A stretch of 64,000 nucleotides of DNA, taken from the NCBI GenBank assembly GCA_963662905.2, contig CAXXFD010000003.1:124001-188000 (forward strand), given 5' to 3'. Within the stretch, counting starts at the first letter, position 1. Every line of letters begins with the position of its first letter. Shown one piece after another: positions 8,809 through 16,702 of this stretch. The DNA comes from G963662905 sp963662905 (GTDB taxonomy: Bacteria; Bacteroidota; Bacteroidia; Bacteroidales; WRLA01). The position numbers were made by a program, and so were the translations under genes. A model generated the notes under the pieces. The model searched no databases, was not told the origin of the DNA, and saw nothing but the letters and a program-made list of their open reading frames with translations.

Positions 8809-11175
8809 TTACAAATTTTCGTGTTCTGTACGGCGGATGATTTCATTTTGGAGATCTTCGCCCAAATCATTGAAATAATCGGAATATCCGGCTACGCGCA
8901 CAATCAGGTCGCGGTATTTTTCCGGATGTTTCTGCGCATCACGCAAAGTGGAAGCGGTAACCACATTAAATTGAATATGATGCCCATCGAGGCGGAAATA
9001 GGAGCGCACCAGGGCAGAAACCTTGGCGATGCTTTCTTCGTCTTCGAAGAAATCGGGTGAAAATTTCTGGTTGAGCAGGGTTCCGCCCGTGCGCAGGTGG
9101 TCAATTTTTGCAGCAGATTTAATCACAGCTGTGGGGCCGTTTTGATCGCTGCCCTGCACCGGGCTGATCCCTTCGCTCAGTGGTTCTCCTGATTTACGTC
9201 CATCGGGCAAAGCCTGGCACACACTGCCAAAATACACATGCGATGTGGTGGGCAGCAGGTTGATGCGGAATTTTCCGCCGCGTGCCGTTGGCCTTCCATT
9301 GATGCTGTCGTAAAAAATATCGAAAATACGGCTCAGTTGTGCATCGGCATAATCATCGTCATTGCCGTATTTCGGTGTCTCGTATATTAATGTATGCCGT
9401 AATTTTTCGTGGCCTTCAAAATTGTTTTTCAATGCCCGGATCAGTTCATCCATGCTGAAATTCCTTTGCTCAAAAACGTGGTGGCGGATGGCTGTGAGGC
9501 TGTCGGTAAGGCTGCCCGTGCCAACGCCTTGCACATACGAAGTGTTGTAGCGCGCACCGCCATCATTGTAATCTTTCGCATTTGCAATACAATCATCAAT
9601 GAGCAGCGAAAGAAAAGTAGCGGGCAGGTTTTTGGCAAACAGTCGCTCAATAATCACATTTCCCTTGATTTTGATATCGGCAAAATGCTGTTCCTGGATT
9701 TTATACGCCTCCATCAAATTTTCAAAGCTTTCAAAATCATTCGGATTTCCGGTTTTTGGCCCGATTTGCTTTTGTGTTTTCGGATCAAATCCGTTATTGA
9801 GGGTGATTTCGAGGATTTTCGCCAGGTTAAAATATCCCGTGAGGATATAGCTTTCCGTACCAAAAGCACCGGTTTCCACACATCCGCTGGCGCCGCCATT
9901 GCGTGCATCTGTAATGCTCTTACCTTGTCGCACGAGCTCCTGAATTATGGCATCGGTATTAAAGATGCTGGGCTGGCCAAAGCCCGTTTTCGTGATTTTT
10001 ACTGCACGCCGGATGAATGAATCGGGATTTTTCTTGCTGAGCTGAACCATGGAGCTGGGCTGCAGGATGCGCATTTCTTCAATCACATCGAGAATGATGA
10101 AAGAAAGTTCATTTACGGCATCGCTGCCATCTTCTTTCAGGCCGCCTAAGTTGATGAGCGCAAAATCCGTATAGGTATTGCTTTCCAGTGCTGTAACACC
10201 TACTTTTGGCGGAGCCGGATGATTGTTAAACTTCACCCAAAACGACTGTAAAAGCTCGGTGGCGCTTTCTTTATTGAGTGTGCCATTGGAAATTCCTTCT
10301 TCCCAGAAAGGAAACAGATTTTGATCCAATCGTCCGGGATTGAAACTGTCCCAGGGGTTGAGCTCGGTGATTACGCCAAGGTGGATAAACCAGTAATGCT
10401 GCAAGGCTTCGTGGAAGTTTTGTGGCGCATGCGCGGGCACCCTGCGGCAGATGGCAGCCATTGTTTTGAGCTCTTCTGCTCTTTGTGCATTTTGCTCAGC
10501 AGCAGCCATTTGCTCGAGTTTTTCTGCATGGCGTTCGGCATAACGGATGATGGCGCGGGCACTGATTTCCATGCCTTCGAGCTGGTCGCGTTTGTCGAGA
10601 GCCAGCGGATCATTATAAAAATCGAGCTTTTCGCGGCTGATGCGGATGTCTTCGATAAAATCGAGCATTCCTTTTTGGAATACTTTTTTTCCGGCAACGG
10701 TATGTCCGGGTGCGCGCTGTTCTTGAAATTCTGTAAACATTCCGGCTTCGTAGGCCATCAGCCATTGCGGATCCATATTGACCATAATGCGCTCACGGTT
10801 CGAACGGCCTTTCCAGAATGGAATGATCACCTTTTCGTAAGCATCGCGGGTTTCCTGATCTACTTTGAAGCTAACTTTTTCGCGTGCATCCAGAATGTCC
10901 AGATCCTGCAAAGAGTGCAGGCTCACTTCCGGATAAGTGGGACAGGCTTTTGGCGCCGGACCGCGTTCACCAACAATCAATTCGCCATCATTGATGCAAA
11001 TATGCTTGTGCTCCAAAAGGTGCGCAAATGCAATGGCTCGCTGCACGGGAACCGATTTTCCGCGACATGCTTCGCTTTGATAAAATTCTGTTATCAGAAG
11101 CGCACGTTCTGCCGAAAGCCGGTTTACCGCTTCTAAAGTGTTGGTCCTGAGTTTTTTTATACGATCGTTTATCAT
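8809..11175 (-). CDS. hypD: trans-4-hydroxy-L-proline dehydratase, glycyl-radical enzyme
   Basis: From ATG 11175 the enzyme has 788 residues. It shows the pyruvate-formate-lyase-like domain, the catalytic thiyl site G-C-V-E-T-G (Cys 432, Glu 434) and the C-terminal radical loop R-V-A-G-Y-S with Gly 763. Residues I remember from the Clostridioides difficile HypD structure occur at constant spacing: His in R-A-P-G-H-T (158), Asp in N-P-W-D-S (276), Ser-x4-Asp-Phe in S-N-T-Y-T-D-F (332, 337, 338) and Tyr 448, each 2 lower than the remembered numbers. This separates it from choline, glycerol and propanediol lyases. HypD dehydrates trans-4-hydroxy-L-proline to delta1-pyrroline-5-carboxylate and is inactivated by oxygen. 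Its activase gene lies just upstream. No proC is seen here, so reduction to proline must be encoded elsewhere or done by a relaxed reductase. Confidence 0.93.
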   Translation of the reverse strand: MINDRIKKLRTNTLEAVNRLSAERALLITEFYQSEACRGKSVPVQRAIAFAHLLEHKHICINDGELIVGERGPAPKACPTYPEVSLHSLQDLDILDAREKVSFKVDQETRDAYEKVIIPFWKGRSNRERIMVNMDPQWLMAYEAGMFTEFQEQRAPGHTVAGKKVFQKGMLDFIEDIRISREKLDFYNDPLALDKRDQLEGMEISARAIIRYAERHAEKLEQMAAAEQNAQRAEELKTMAAICRRVPAHAPQNFHEALQHYWFIHLGVITELNPWDSFNPGRLDQNLFPFWEEGISNGTLNKESATELLQSFWVKFNNHPAPPKVGVTALESNTYTDFALINLGGLKEDGSDAVNELSFIILDVIEEMRILQPSSMVQLSKKNPDSFIRRAVKITKTGFGQPSIFNTDAIIQELVRQGKSITDARNGGASGCVETGAFGTESYILTGYFNLAKILEITLNNGFDPKTQKQIGPKTGNPNDFESFENLMEAYKIQEQHFADIKIKGNVIIERLFAKNLPATFLSLLIDDCIANAKDYNDGGARYNTSYVQGVGTGSLTDSLTAIRHHVFEQRNFSMDELIRALKNNFEGHEKLRHTLIYETPKYGNDDDYADAQLSRIFDIFYDSINGRPTARGGKFRINLLPTTSHVYFGSVCQALPDGRKSGEPLSEGISPVQGSDQNGPTAVIKSAAKIDHLRTGGTLLNQKFSPDFFEDEESIAKVSALVRSYFRLDGHHIQFNVVTASTLRDAQKHPEKYRDLIVRVAGYSDYFNDLGEDLQNEIIRRTEHENL

Positions 11176-11215
11176 TGCTTTGTTTTTATTGTTCTTTTTA
11201 AAATGATGTCCTTTT

Positions 11216-11309
11216 AGATTTCTCAGTCGGTTTTTATTCTTCAACGGAATATAAATCGTTATTTCGAACTGCTGGGATTAATGTATTGGTGCGCAGTGGT
11301 GAGAAATCT
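11216..11309. repeat. Intergenic interspersed element with agatttctc / gagaaatct ends
   Basis: AGATTTCTCAGTC at the left and GAGAAATCT at the right are inverted and enclose a TTATTTCGA core. The same ends and a similar CATTTCGA core recur at 15961-16153. The copy fills the gap between the activase and hypD and could affect the relative expression of the two genes. Confidence 0.5.
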
Positions 11310-11361
11310 GAAGTGTGTATCATTTTTTTAATTTTTAAAAATTATAAATTACATATTGTGG

Positions 11362-12159
11362 CTAACCGCCGATTTTTGTTTTATATCCGGCTGTTTCAAA
11401 TCGGGATTTCAGTCCTTGCACATCGTCTTTGCTCATTGCAGCCAAATCTTTCAATGCGTATTCTTTGCCGAATTTCTTGTACTTATGCTTTGCTGTATCG
11501 TGATAGGGCAGGAGGTTGACCTGCGCCACGATCTGACGGATTTCATCCAGAAAACCCAATATTTCCTGAATATTGTTTTCAGTATCTGTAATTCCCTCTA
11601 CGATCGGAATCCTGATCCAGGATTTTTTCCCGATTTCGTGCAGGTATTTCAGGTTTTTCAGAATAGGGTCATTACCGACTGTTGTAAATTTTTTATGCAG
11701 AACCGGATCCATCAGTTTCAGGTCGTAGAGGATCAGGTCGGGCATGACGGCAATTTCCCGGAAAAGCTTTGGGTTGGCAAATCCACAGGTGTCCAGCGCA
11801 GTGTGGAAACCTGCTTGATTGAGCTGACTGAGTACTTCGCGCAGAAAATCTCCTTGCATCAGCGGTTCGCCACCACTAAGCGTAATGCCGCCGTTGGATT
11901 CTTCCATAAAAACCCGGTCTTTTTCCAGTTCAGCAAGAAGTTCGGAAGCGCTGATTTCACGACCGTTTTGCCGCTGATGGCTGAAGGTCTGCCCATCGAG
12001 TTTATGCTGTTCTTCGAGCTGTTCAATGGCAATATCCTGACTTTCGGGATTATGGCACCAGATACAGGAAAGCGGGCAGCCTTTAAAAAATACCGTAGAG
12101 CGTATGCCCGGGCCATCGTGCACAGCAAAGCGCTTTATATCATAAATTATTCCCTTCAT
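11362..12159 (-). CDS. HypD-activating enzyme, radical-SAM glycyl-radical activase
   Basis: The 265-residue protein has the radical-SAM cluster motif C-P-L-S-C-I-W-C after H-D-G-P-G-I-R-S-T-V-F-F-K-G, the signature of PFL-type activases, and G-G-E-P for SAM binding. It would put the glycyl radical on Gly 763 of HypD using SAM and reduced ferredoxin or flavodoxin. Many activases of larger glycyl-radical enzymes carry a Cys-rich ferredoxin-like insert after the first cluster; here that segment (after H-N-P-E-S) has no Cys, so it is the short form. ATG 12159 is preferred over an in-frame TTG at 12171. It is the first gene of the hydroxyproline run. Confidence 0.88.
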   Translation of the reverse strand: MKGIIYDIKRFAVHDGPGIRSTVFFKGCPLSCIWCHNPESQDIAIEQLEEQHKLDGQTFSHQRQNGREISASELLAELEKDRVFMEESNGGITLSGGEPLMQGDFLREVLSQLNQAGFHTALDTCGFANPKLFREIAVMPDLILYDLKLMDPVLHKKFTTVGNDPILKNLKYLHEIGKKSWIRIPIVEGITDTENNIQEILGFLDEIRQIVAQVNLLPYHDTAKHKYKKFGKEYALKDLAAMSKDDVQGLKSRFETAGYKTKIGG

Positions 12160-12171
12160 AATGGAATACAA

Positions 12172-12497
12172 TTATCCTTTGATTAGAAAATAAATGAAAA
12201 AGACAGGAAATATCAGGCCGGAGAAAAATCCGGGCATTGGGAAGGGAAATTTTTAGTAAATCCAGCACTCGTAAAGACCCTTGCCTTCACGCTTATATAA
12301 ATTTGATATGATGATGTTGGTAATCACGATGACAAAATTAAAAGGAAAAAGCATATTGTCAAGGGCTTGGAGAAGGAGCGGTGTTATTTTTATAGAGTTT
12401 AAATAGCGCTTTTGTATCTCAGTAAGATAGTTTAACCCAATTGATTGGAATTTGTGTTTTGGAAATAGAGTTTTGTCCTCCCCCGAAGTTTCGGGCT
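12172..12497. other. Gap upstream of the activase, no supported gene
   Basis: This 326-base stretch should hold the promoter for the hydroxyproline run. I see no convincing TAnnTTTG box before ATG 12159. Its right end has a short degenerate copy of repeat-array sequence. Reading frames here borrow repeat-encoded peptides and are not believable genes. Confidence 0.5.
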
Positions 12498-13446
12498 CGT
12501 CGAAAGGACGCTCCAATCCCCAATTTTCGGAAATTGCAGTATGGAGCGTCCTCCCGAGCGCCAAGCGAGGGAACTCAACGAGCTTCCGCCCACTAAATCA
12601 GAATCAAAACCACAATTAGAGGGAAATGTTGTTGGGGGAGTTTGGGGTTTCTCCTCACTGCGTTCGTCGAAAGGACGCTCCAATCCCCAATTTTCTGAAT
12701 TTGCAGTATGGAGCGTCCTCCCGAGCGCCAAGCGAGGGAACTCAATGATGCTTCCGTCCTCTAAATCAGAATCAAAACCACAATTAGAGGGAAATGGTGT
12801 TGGGGGGATTTTGAGGTTTATCCTCCCTTCGCTCGTCGAAAGGACGCCCCAATCCCCAATTTTCGGAAATTGCAGTATGGAGCGTCCTCCCGAGCGCCAA
12901 GCGAGGGAACTCAATGATGCTACCGCCCTCTAAATCAGAATCAAAACCACAATTAGAGGGAAATGATGTTGGGGGATTTTGGGGTTTCTCCTCCCTTCGC
13001 TCGTCGAAAGGACGCCCCAATCCCCAATTTTCGGAAATTGCAGTATGGAGCGTCCTCCCGAGCGCCAAGCGAGGGAACTTAAAAGAGCTAACGCCCTCTA
13101 AATCAGAATCAAAACCACAATTAGAGGGAATAGGAGTATGGGATGTTGGGGTTTCTCCTCACTGCGTTCGTCGAAAGGACGCTCCATTCCACAATTTTCG
13201 GAATTTGCAGTATGGAGCGTCCTCCCGAGCGACAAGCGAGGGAACTCGATGATGCTTCCGCCCACTAAATCAGAATCAAAACTACAATTATAGGGAATAG
13301 GAGTATGGGAGTTTGAGGTTTCTCCTCACTGCGTTCGTCGAAAGGACGCTCCAATCCCCAATTTTCGGAATTTGCAGTATGGAGCGTCCTCCCGAGCGCC
13401 AAGCGAGGGAACTCAATGATGCTTCCGCCCACTAAATCAGAATCAA
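12498..13446. repeat. Tandem array of six 167-169 bp units, the last truncated
   Basis: Units begin with CGTCGAAAGG at 12498, 12665, 12834, 13002, 13169 and 13336. Each carries GGACGCTCC and its inverse GGAGCGTCC about 30 bases apart, around an AATTTTC...GAAATT core, so each can form a hairpin. The following block GAGCGCCAAGCGAGGGAAC is nearly constant, while the last 40 bases vary between units. Lengths of 167, 168 and 169 break any reading frame, so the array is noncoding. The final copy stops at the stop codon of the TPR lipoprotein gene, which lies at the array edge. Units are too long and too alike for CRISPR. Confidence 0.9.
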
Positions 13447-13859
13447 GGGCAATGTTTGAAATAGTCAACGATATTTTCCTTGCCAAGATCATGCGCTTTT
13501 CTGAAATCAGCACAGGCGCCCTCTTCATTTCCCATGTATTTTTTCACCAGTCCACGGTTAAAATAGGCATCTGCGTAGGTGGGCTTGAGCCGGATGGCCT
13601 CATTGTAATCGGACAGTGCCTGATCAAAATCCCCTTCATCTGCATAGGTGTTGGCTCTTTGATACCAGGCTTCGGCATTTTCCGGATCGAGTTCAATGGC
13701 TTCATTAAAGAGCTTCTTGGCTCCGGCATTGTCGTTTCGATAGACCATACGCACGCCTTCGCGCACTTTCTCAAAGCTGACTTTTTTCTTGTCCTGGCAA
13801 CTGCTGAGCAGCAGGCTAAATATAAAGAGTATGGGAAGTATCCGACTCAGTTTTTTCAT
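13443..13859 (-). CDS. TPR-repeat lipoprotein
   Basis: The 138-residue protein has a lipoprotein signal ending L-L-S-S-C-Q, so it is envelope-anchored. It then carries about three TPR units (A-W-Y-Q-R-A-N-T-Y-A-D-E-G-D-F; A-Y-F-N-R-G-L-V-K-K; both followed by the usual D/E-x-A turns), a fold for protein-protein contact. The partner is unknown. The stop codon TGA at 13443-13445 overlaps the last bases of the 168-bp repeat array, so the array borders or supplies the end of this gene. It is transcribed divergently from the aromatic amino acid hydroxylase gene. Confidence 0.8.
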   Translation of the reverse strand: MKKLSRILPILFIFSLLLSSCQDKKKVSFEKVREGVRMVYRNDNAGAKKLFNEAIELDPENAEAWYQRANTYADEGDFDQALSDYNEAIRLKPTYADAYFNRGLVKKYMGNEEGACADFRKAHDLGKENIVDYFKHCP

Positions 13860-13991
13860 AGATCAAATCTTTTGTGCAAATTTCGGAATTTTTTTTGTTT
13901 TCCCTAAACTTGTCTTGTTTGAACGATTGCGCGGCTTGTGTGTTATTTAGATTGAATAAAAAGAACAAACTCTATTCGCAAAACCGGACTT

Positions 13992-15734
13992 ATGGAAATG
14001 AACGAAATTCTGGAACGTTTGCCAAAGCATTTGCGCAATATCATTATCGATCAGCCTTATAACGAATACACGGAGCAGGATCATGCGGTCTGGCGCTACA
14101 TCATGCGCCGCAATGTGGATTATCTGCCGCAGGTGGCACACAAATCTTATCTGGATGGCCTGAAAAAAACCGGTATCAGCATCAATCGCATTCCTCATAT
14201 GTACGGCATGAACCGCATTTTGAAAGAAATTGGCTGGGCTGCCGTGGCGGTGGATGGTTTTATTCCTCCGGCGGCTTTTATGGAGTTTCAGGCGTATAAT
14301 GTTTTGGTCATTGCGGCAGATATCCGTCCGATCGATCAGGTTTTATACACGCCTGCACCGGATATTGTGCATGAAGCAGCCGGACATGCGCCTATCATTG
14401 CCGAGCCTGAATATGCCGGTTACCTGCGCCGCTTTGGCCAAATTGGTTCCCGGGCTTTTTCTTCAGCGGTTGATTATCAGCAGTATGAGGCAATACGGCA
14501 TCTGTCCATACTCAAAGCTGATCCGTATTCGGATGCAAAAGATATCCGCAAAGCAGAGCAGGAACTTGCCGGAATTGAAGCCCGCATGGACGGTATGAGC
14601 GAAATGGCGCGTATTCGTAACCTGCATTGGTGGACGGTAGAATATGGTTTGCTTGGCAGTTTGGAAAAACCCCGGATTTATGGCGCCGGACTGCTTTCAT
14701 CTATTGGCGAGAGTTTTTCGGCTTTGCAGGATGATGTGAAAAAACTGCCATATAATTTGGATGCGGCTTTTCAGTCGTTCGATATCACAACCCGTCAGCC
14801 GCAGCTTTTTGTAACGCCCGATTTTGCGCATTTGAATAAGGTTTTGGATCAATTTGCAGATACTATGGCATTGCGCCGGGGCGGTGTTTATGCCTTGCAA
14901 CAGGCCAAAGCTTCCGAAAACCTGGCTACGGTGGTGTGGTCGTCGGGCTTGCAGGTTTCGGGTGTTTTGCACGATTTCATCGCGAAAGAGGGGGAAGCGG
15001 TTTACCTTTCCTTTAAAGGAGAAACGGCGCTTTCCTGGCAGGATGCGCACTTGGAAGGCCATGGGAAAGGCTATCATAAGGATGGTTTTGGATCGCCTGC
15101 CGGCATGTGGGCAAACTCGCCAAAACCGCCGGAAATGCACACTGAGGAAGAACTATATGCACTGGGAATGAAGCACGGGCAGCCCGTTGAACTGGATTAT
15201 GAATCGGGTTTGAGGGTTTCGGGCATTTTGAGAAATACGCTCTGGCGGGAAAATAAATTGCTTTTGCTCAGTTTTAGTGATTGTTGGGTGAAATATGAAA
15301 ACCAGCTGCTTTTCCAGCCCGAATGGGGTATGTATGATATGGCGGTTGGCGCAAATATTTCATCTGCTTTTTCGGGTCTGGCCGATCCGGAAGGTTGGGG
15401 TTTTGCTTTTCCGGTGCCCAATGAAAAAACGCATAAAATTGTGCATGATGAGGCTTCAAAAAGATTGCACAGGCTTTATGCTCAGGTTCGTGCACTGCGG
15501 GAAGGTGCGGCTGCACAAATGAATTTGCCCGAAATCTGGGAAGAATTTAATATAGGGGCATTCCACGACTGGCTTTTGCCCCTTGAAATACTGGAATTGC
15601 TTGCAGGGCGAGGAGAAGCAGATCAGCTGAAAACGGAAGTTAAATCCCATTTGCAAGTGTTGAAATCCGAAAGCAGTGATTGGCACGAACTGATCCAAAA
15701 TGGTCTGGAACTCATCGCCAAAAGGGGTGGCTAA
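13992..15734 (+). CDS. Aromatic amino acid hydroxylase, probable phenylalanine 4-monooxygenase, long form
   Basis: The 580-residue protein contains the iron site P-D-I-V-H-E-A-A-G-H (His 127, His 132) and a third likely ligand Glu 217 in H-W-W-T-V-E-Y-G-L, the pattern of pterin-dependent aromatic amino acid hydroxylases. The catalytic part covers about the first 330 residues. A further 250 residues follow with no domain I recognise; long forms of this kind are common in Bacteroidota. The reaction would be Phe to Tyr with tetrahydropterin and oxygen. That needs oxygen, in contrast to the oxygen-sensitive HypD nearby, so the organism probably meets changing oxygen levels. It is a single gene with no obvious partner. 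Confidence 0.85.
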   Translation: MEMNEILERLPKHLRNIIIDQPYNEYTEQDHAVWRYIMRRNVDYLPQVAHKSYLDGLKKTGISINRIPHMYGMNRILKEIGWAAVAVDGFIPPAAFMEFQAYNVLVIAADIRPIDQVLYTPAPDIVHEAAGHAPIIAEPEYAGYLRRFGQIGSRAFSSAVDYQQYEAIRHLSILKADPYSDAKDIRKAEQELAGIEARMDGMSEMARIRNLHWWTVEYGLLGSLEKPRIYGAGLLSSIGESFSALQDDVKKLPYNLDAAFQSFDITTRQPQLFVTPDFAHLNKVLDQFADTMALRRGGVYALQQAKASENLATVVWSSGLQVSGVLHDFIAKEGEAVYLSFKGETALSWQDAHLEGHGKGYHKDGFGSPAGMWANSPKPPEMHTEEELYALGMKHGQPVELDYESGLRVSGILRNTLWRENKLLLLSFSDCWVKYENQLLFQPEWGMYDMAVGANISSAFSGLADPEGWGFAFPVPNEKTHKIVHDEASKRLHRLYAQVRALREGAAAQMNLPEIWEEFNIGAFHDWLLPLEILELLAGRGEADQLKTEVKSHLQVLKSESSDWHELIQNGLELIAKRGG

Positions 15735-15960
15735 TTCTGCCGGGGCAAACGTAAAATTACTCACTGTAAATCCTGTTCCCATACGTTTCATATTCATTAT
15801 TTATCAGATATTTAACGGTATTGACGAAAGATAATTCCATCTTTCTGTGGAATAGATATACTGATATATTTGTTGTTAGCAATTCAGACTGAAAAATTGT
15901 GGCCGAATTCTAAATAACGGATGATTGTTAAGATTATAAGATTTATTCAAAAAAACTTAT

Positions 15961-16153
15961 AGATTTCTCAGTCCTCAATGCCTTTCAGGCATAAACTTCC
16001 ATCGAAATGACCATCTTAACGGGTATTTTGCAGGTGTAGGGTAGATAGCGGGCGTCCGCGCCAGCTATATATCCTACACCTGCTTCCTAACACTAAAAAA
16101 CGGTCATTTCGACCAAAACACAAAGCAAAGCGGAGTGTTGCCGGGAGAAATCT
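15961..16153. repeat. Nested palindromic element, second copy of the agatttctc / gagaaatct family
   Basis: The outer ends AGATTTCTCAGTC (15961-15973) and GAGAAATCT (16145-16153) match those at 11216-11309. Inside, TCGAAATGACC (16002-16012) mirrors GGTCATTTCGA (16102-16112) perfectly, and GCAGGTGTAGG (16030-16040) mirrors CCTACACCTGC (16073-16083) perfectly. The whole gap 15735-16363 has no supported gene. Confidence 0.6.
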
Positions 16154-16363
16154 AAACTTCCGTATAAACTTATGTAAATGAGACGGGTCGTGATTCGATG
16201 TTCTTTGATTATCTGATCCATTGGTAATTGCGCTGTGAATCAACCAATATTTAGATTACAGCCAAAATTGTTTGATCACTTAAAAATATGGCCTTGCCCT
16301 CTTTTCTAATGTTTGAACACCTCAGGCTGCTGAAGGTTACCTTTGTTTATGCAGTTTTCTGAA

Positions 16364-16384
16364 TTTCAGGCTGTAAGCCTGAAA
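16364..16384. repeat. REP-like palindrome at left flank of insertion sequence
   Basis: TTTCAGGCT-GTA-AGCCTGAAA is a palindrome present in identical form at 18135-18155, on the other side of the insertion sequence. With neighbours the exact direct repeat is 23 bases. Confidence 0.7.
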
Positions 16385-16409
16385 CCTTGAGTTTGGATTT
16401 AACTAGATA

Positions 16410-16448
16410 AAAAAAAGTCAAAAGGCATACACTCTTTTGACTTTTTTT
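16410..16448. terminator. Terminator-like hairpin at IS left end
   Basis: AAAAAGTCAAAAG pairs with CTTTTGACTTTTT around an 8-base loop and has A/T runs on both sides. It would stop transcription entering the element from outside. Confidence 0.65.
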
Positions 16449-16449
16449 A

Positions 16450-16476
16450 TATCTTTGAATCTAGTTGTATAACTAG
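16450..16476 (+). promoter_or_regulatory. Promoter box and palindromic operator candidate before the AbrB-like gene
   Basis: TATCTTTG (16450-16457) is a good TAnnTTTG -7 box, placing the transcript start near 16463. The palindrome CTAGTTGTATAACTAG (16461-16476) covers that point. Another AACTAG lies at 16401-16406. Self-binding of the AbrB-like product here is inferred. Confidence 0.55.
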
Positions 16477-16495
16477 TAATTTAAAATTAGCAATT

Positions 16496-16702
16496 ATGGG
16501 ATATCCAACAAAAATTCAATTAATTAAAAGAGTGGCCAGCGAACAATGGTACATTAACTTCCCATCGGCAGTTGCACAAGCAATGGAATTCGAGAAAGGA
16601 GAAGTTGTCGAATGGGTTATTGAGGACAAAAGTAAAATGGTACTTAAAAGGCCCAATCCGATTGAACCGGATGATAAAAAAAAACTCAAAAAACCTGATT
16701 GA
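16496..16702 (+). CDS. AbrB/MazE-like small protein carried by the IS
   Basis: The product is 68 residues. Its core (W-Y-I-N-F-P-S-A-V-A-Q-A-M-E-F-E-K-G-E followed by V-E-W-V-I-E-D) has the form of SpoVT-AbrB swapped-hairpin DNA-binding domains. The Lys-rich tail overlaps the transposase start by 32 bases in another frame, so translation of the two is probably coupled. No toxin gene accompanies it, so a regulator of its own element is more likely than an antitoxin. A palindrome at the predicted start of transcription is a candidate binding site. Confidence 0.7.
   Translation: MGYPTKIQLIKRVASEQWYINFPSAVAQAMEFEKGEVVEWVIEDKSKMVLKRPNPIEPDDKKKLKKPD

Noticed and set aside
12498..13446. CRISPR array
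   Set aside because: Units of about 168 bases are alike over most of their length, with no short constant repeat and unique spacers and no cas genes nearby.
12253..13528. Several reading frames across the repeat array, on both strands, encoding repeated peptides
   Set aside because: Unit lengths of 167, 168 and 169 shift the frame between copies, starts fall at the same repeat position, and none has a signal of selection on protein. They are translations of the DNA repeat.
16016..16243. 75-codon frame in the palindromic gap
   Set aside because: It translates across inverted repeats and matches nothing known; the nucleotide structure explains the sequence better.
16572..16670. Earlier start of the transposase inside the AbrB-like gene, or fusion by frameshift
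   Set aside because: The added residues are low-complexity and mirror the other frame. Moving between frames would need a +1 shift, and ATG 16671 gives a normal overlapping start.
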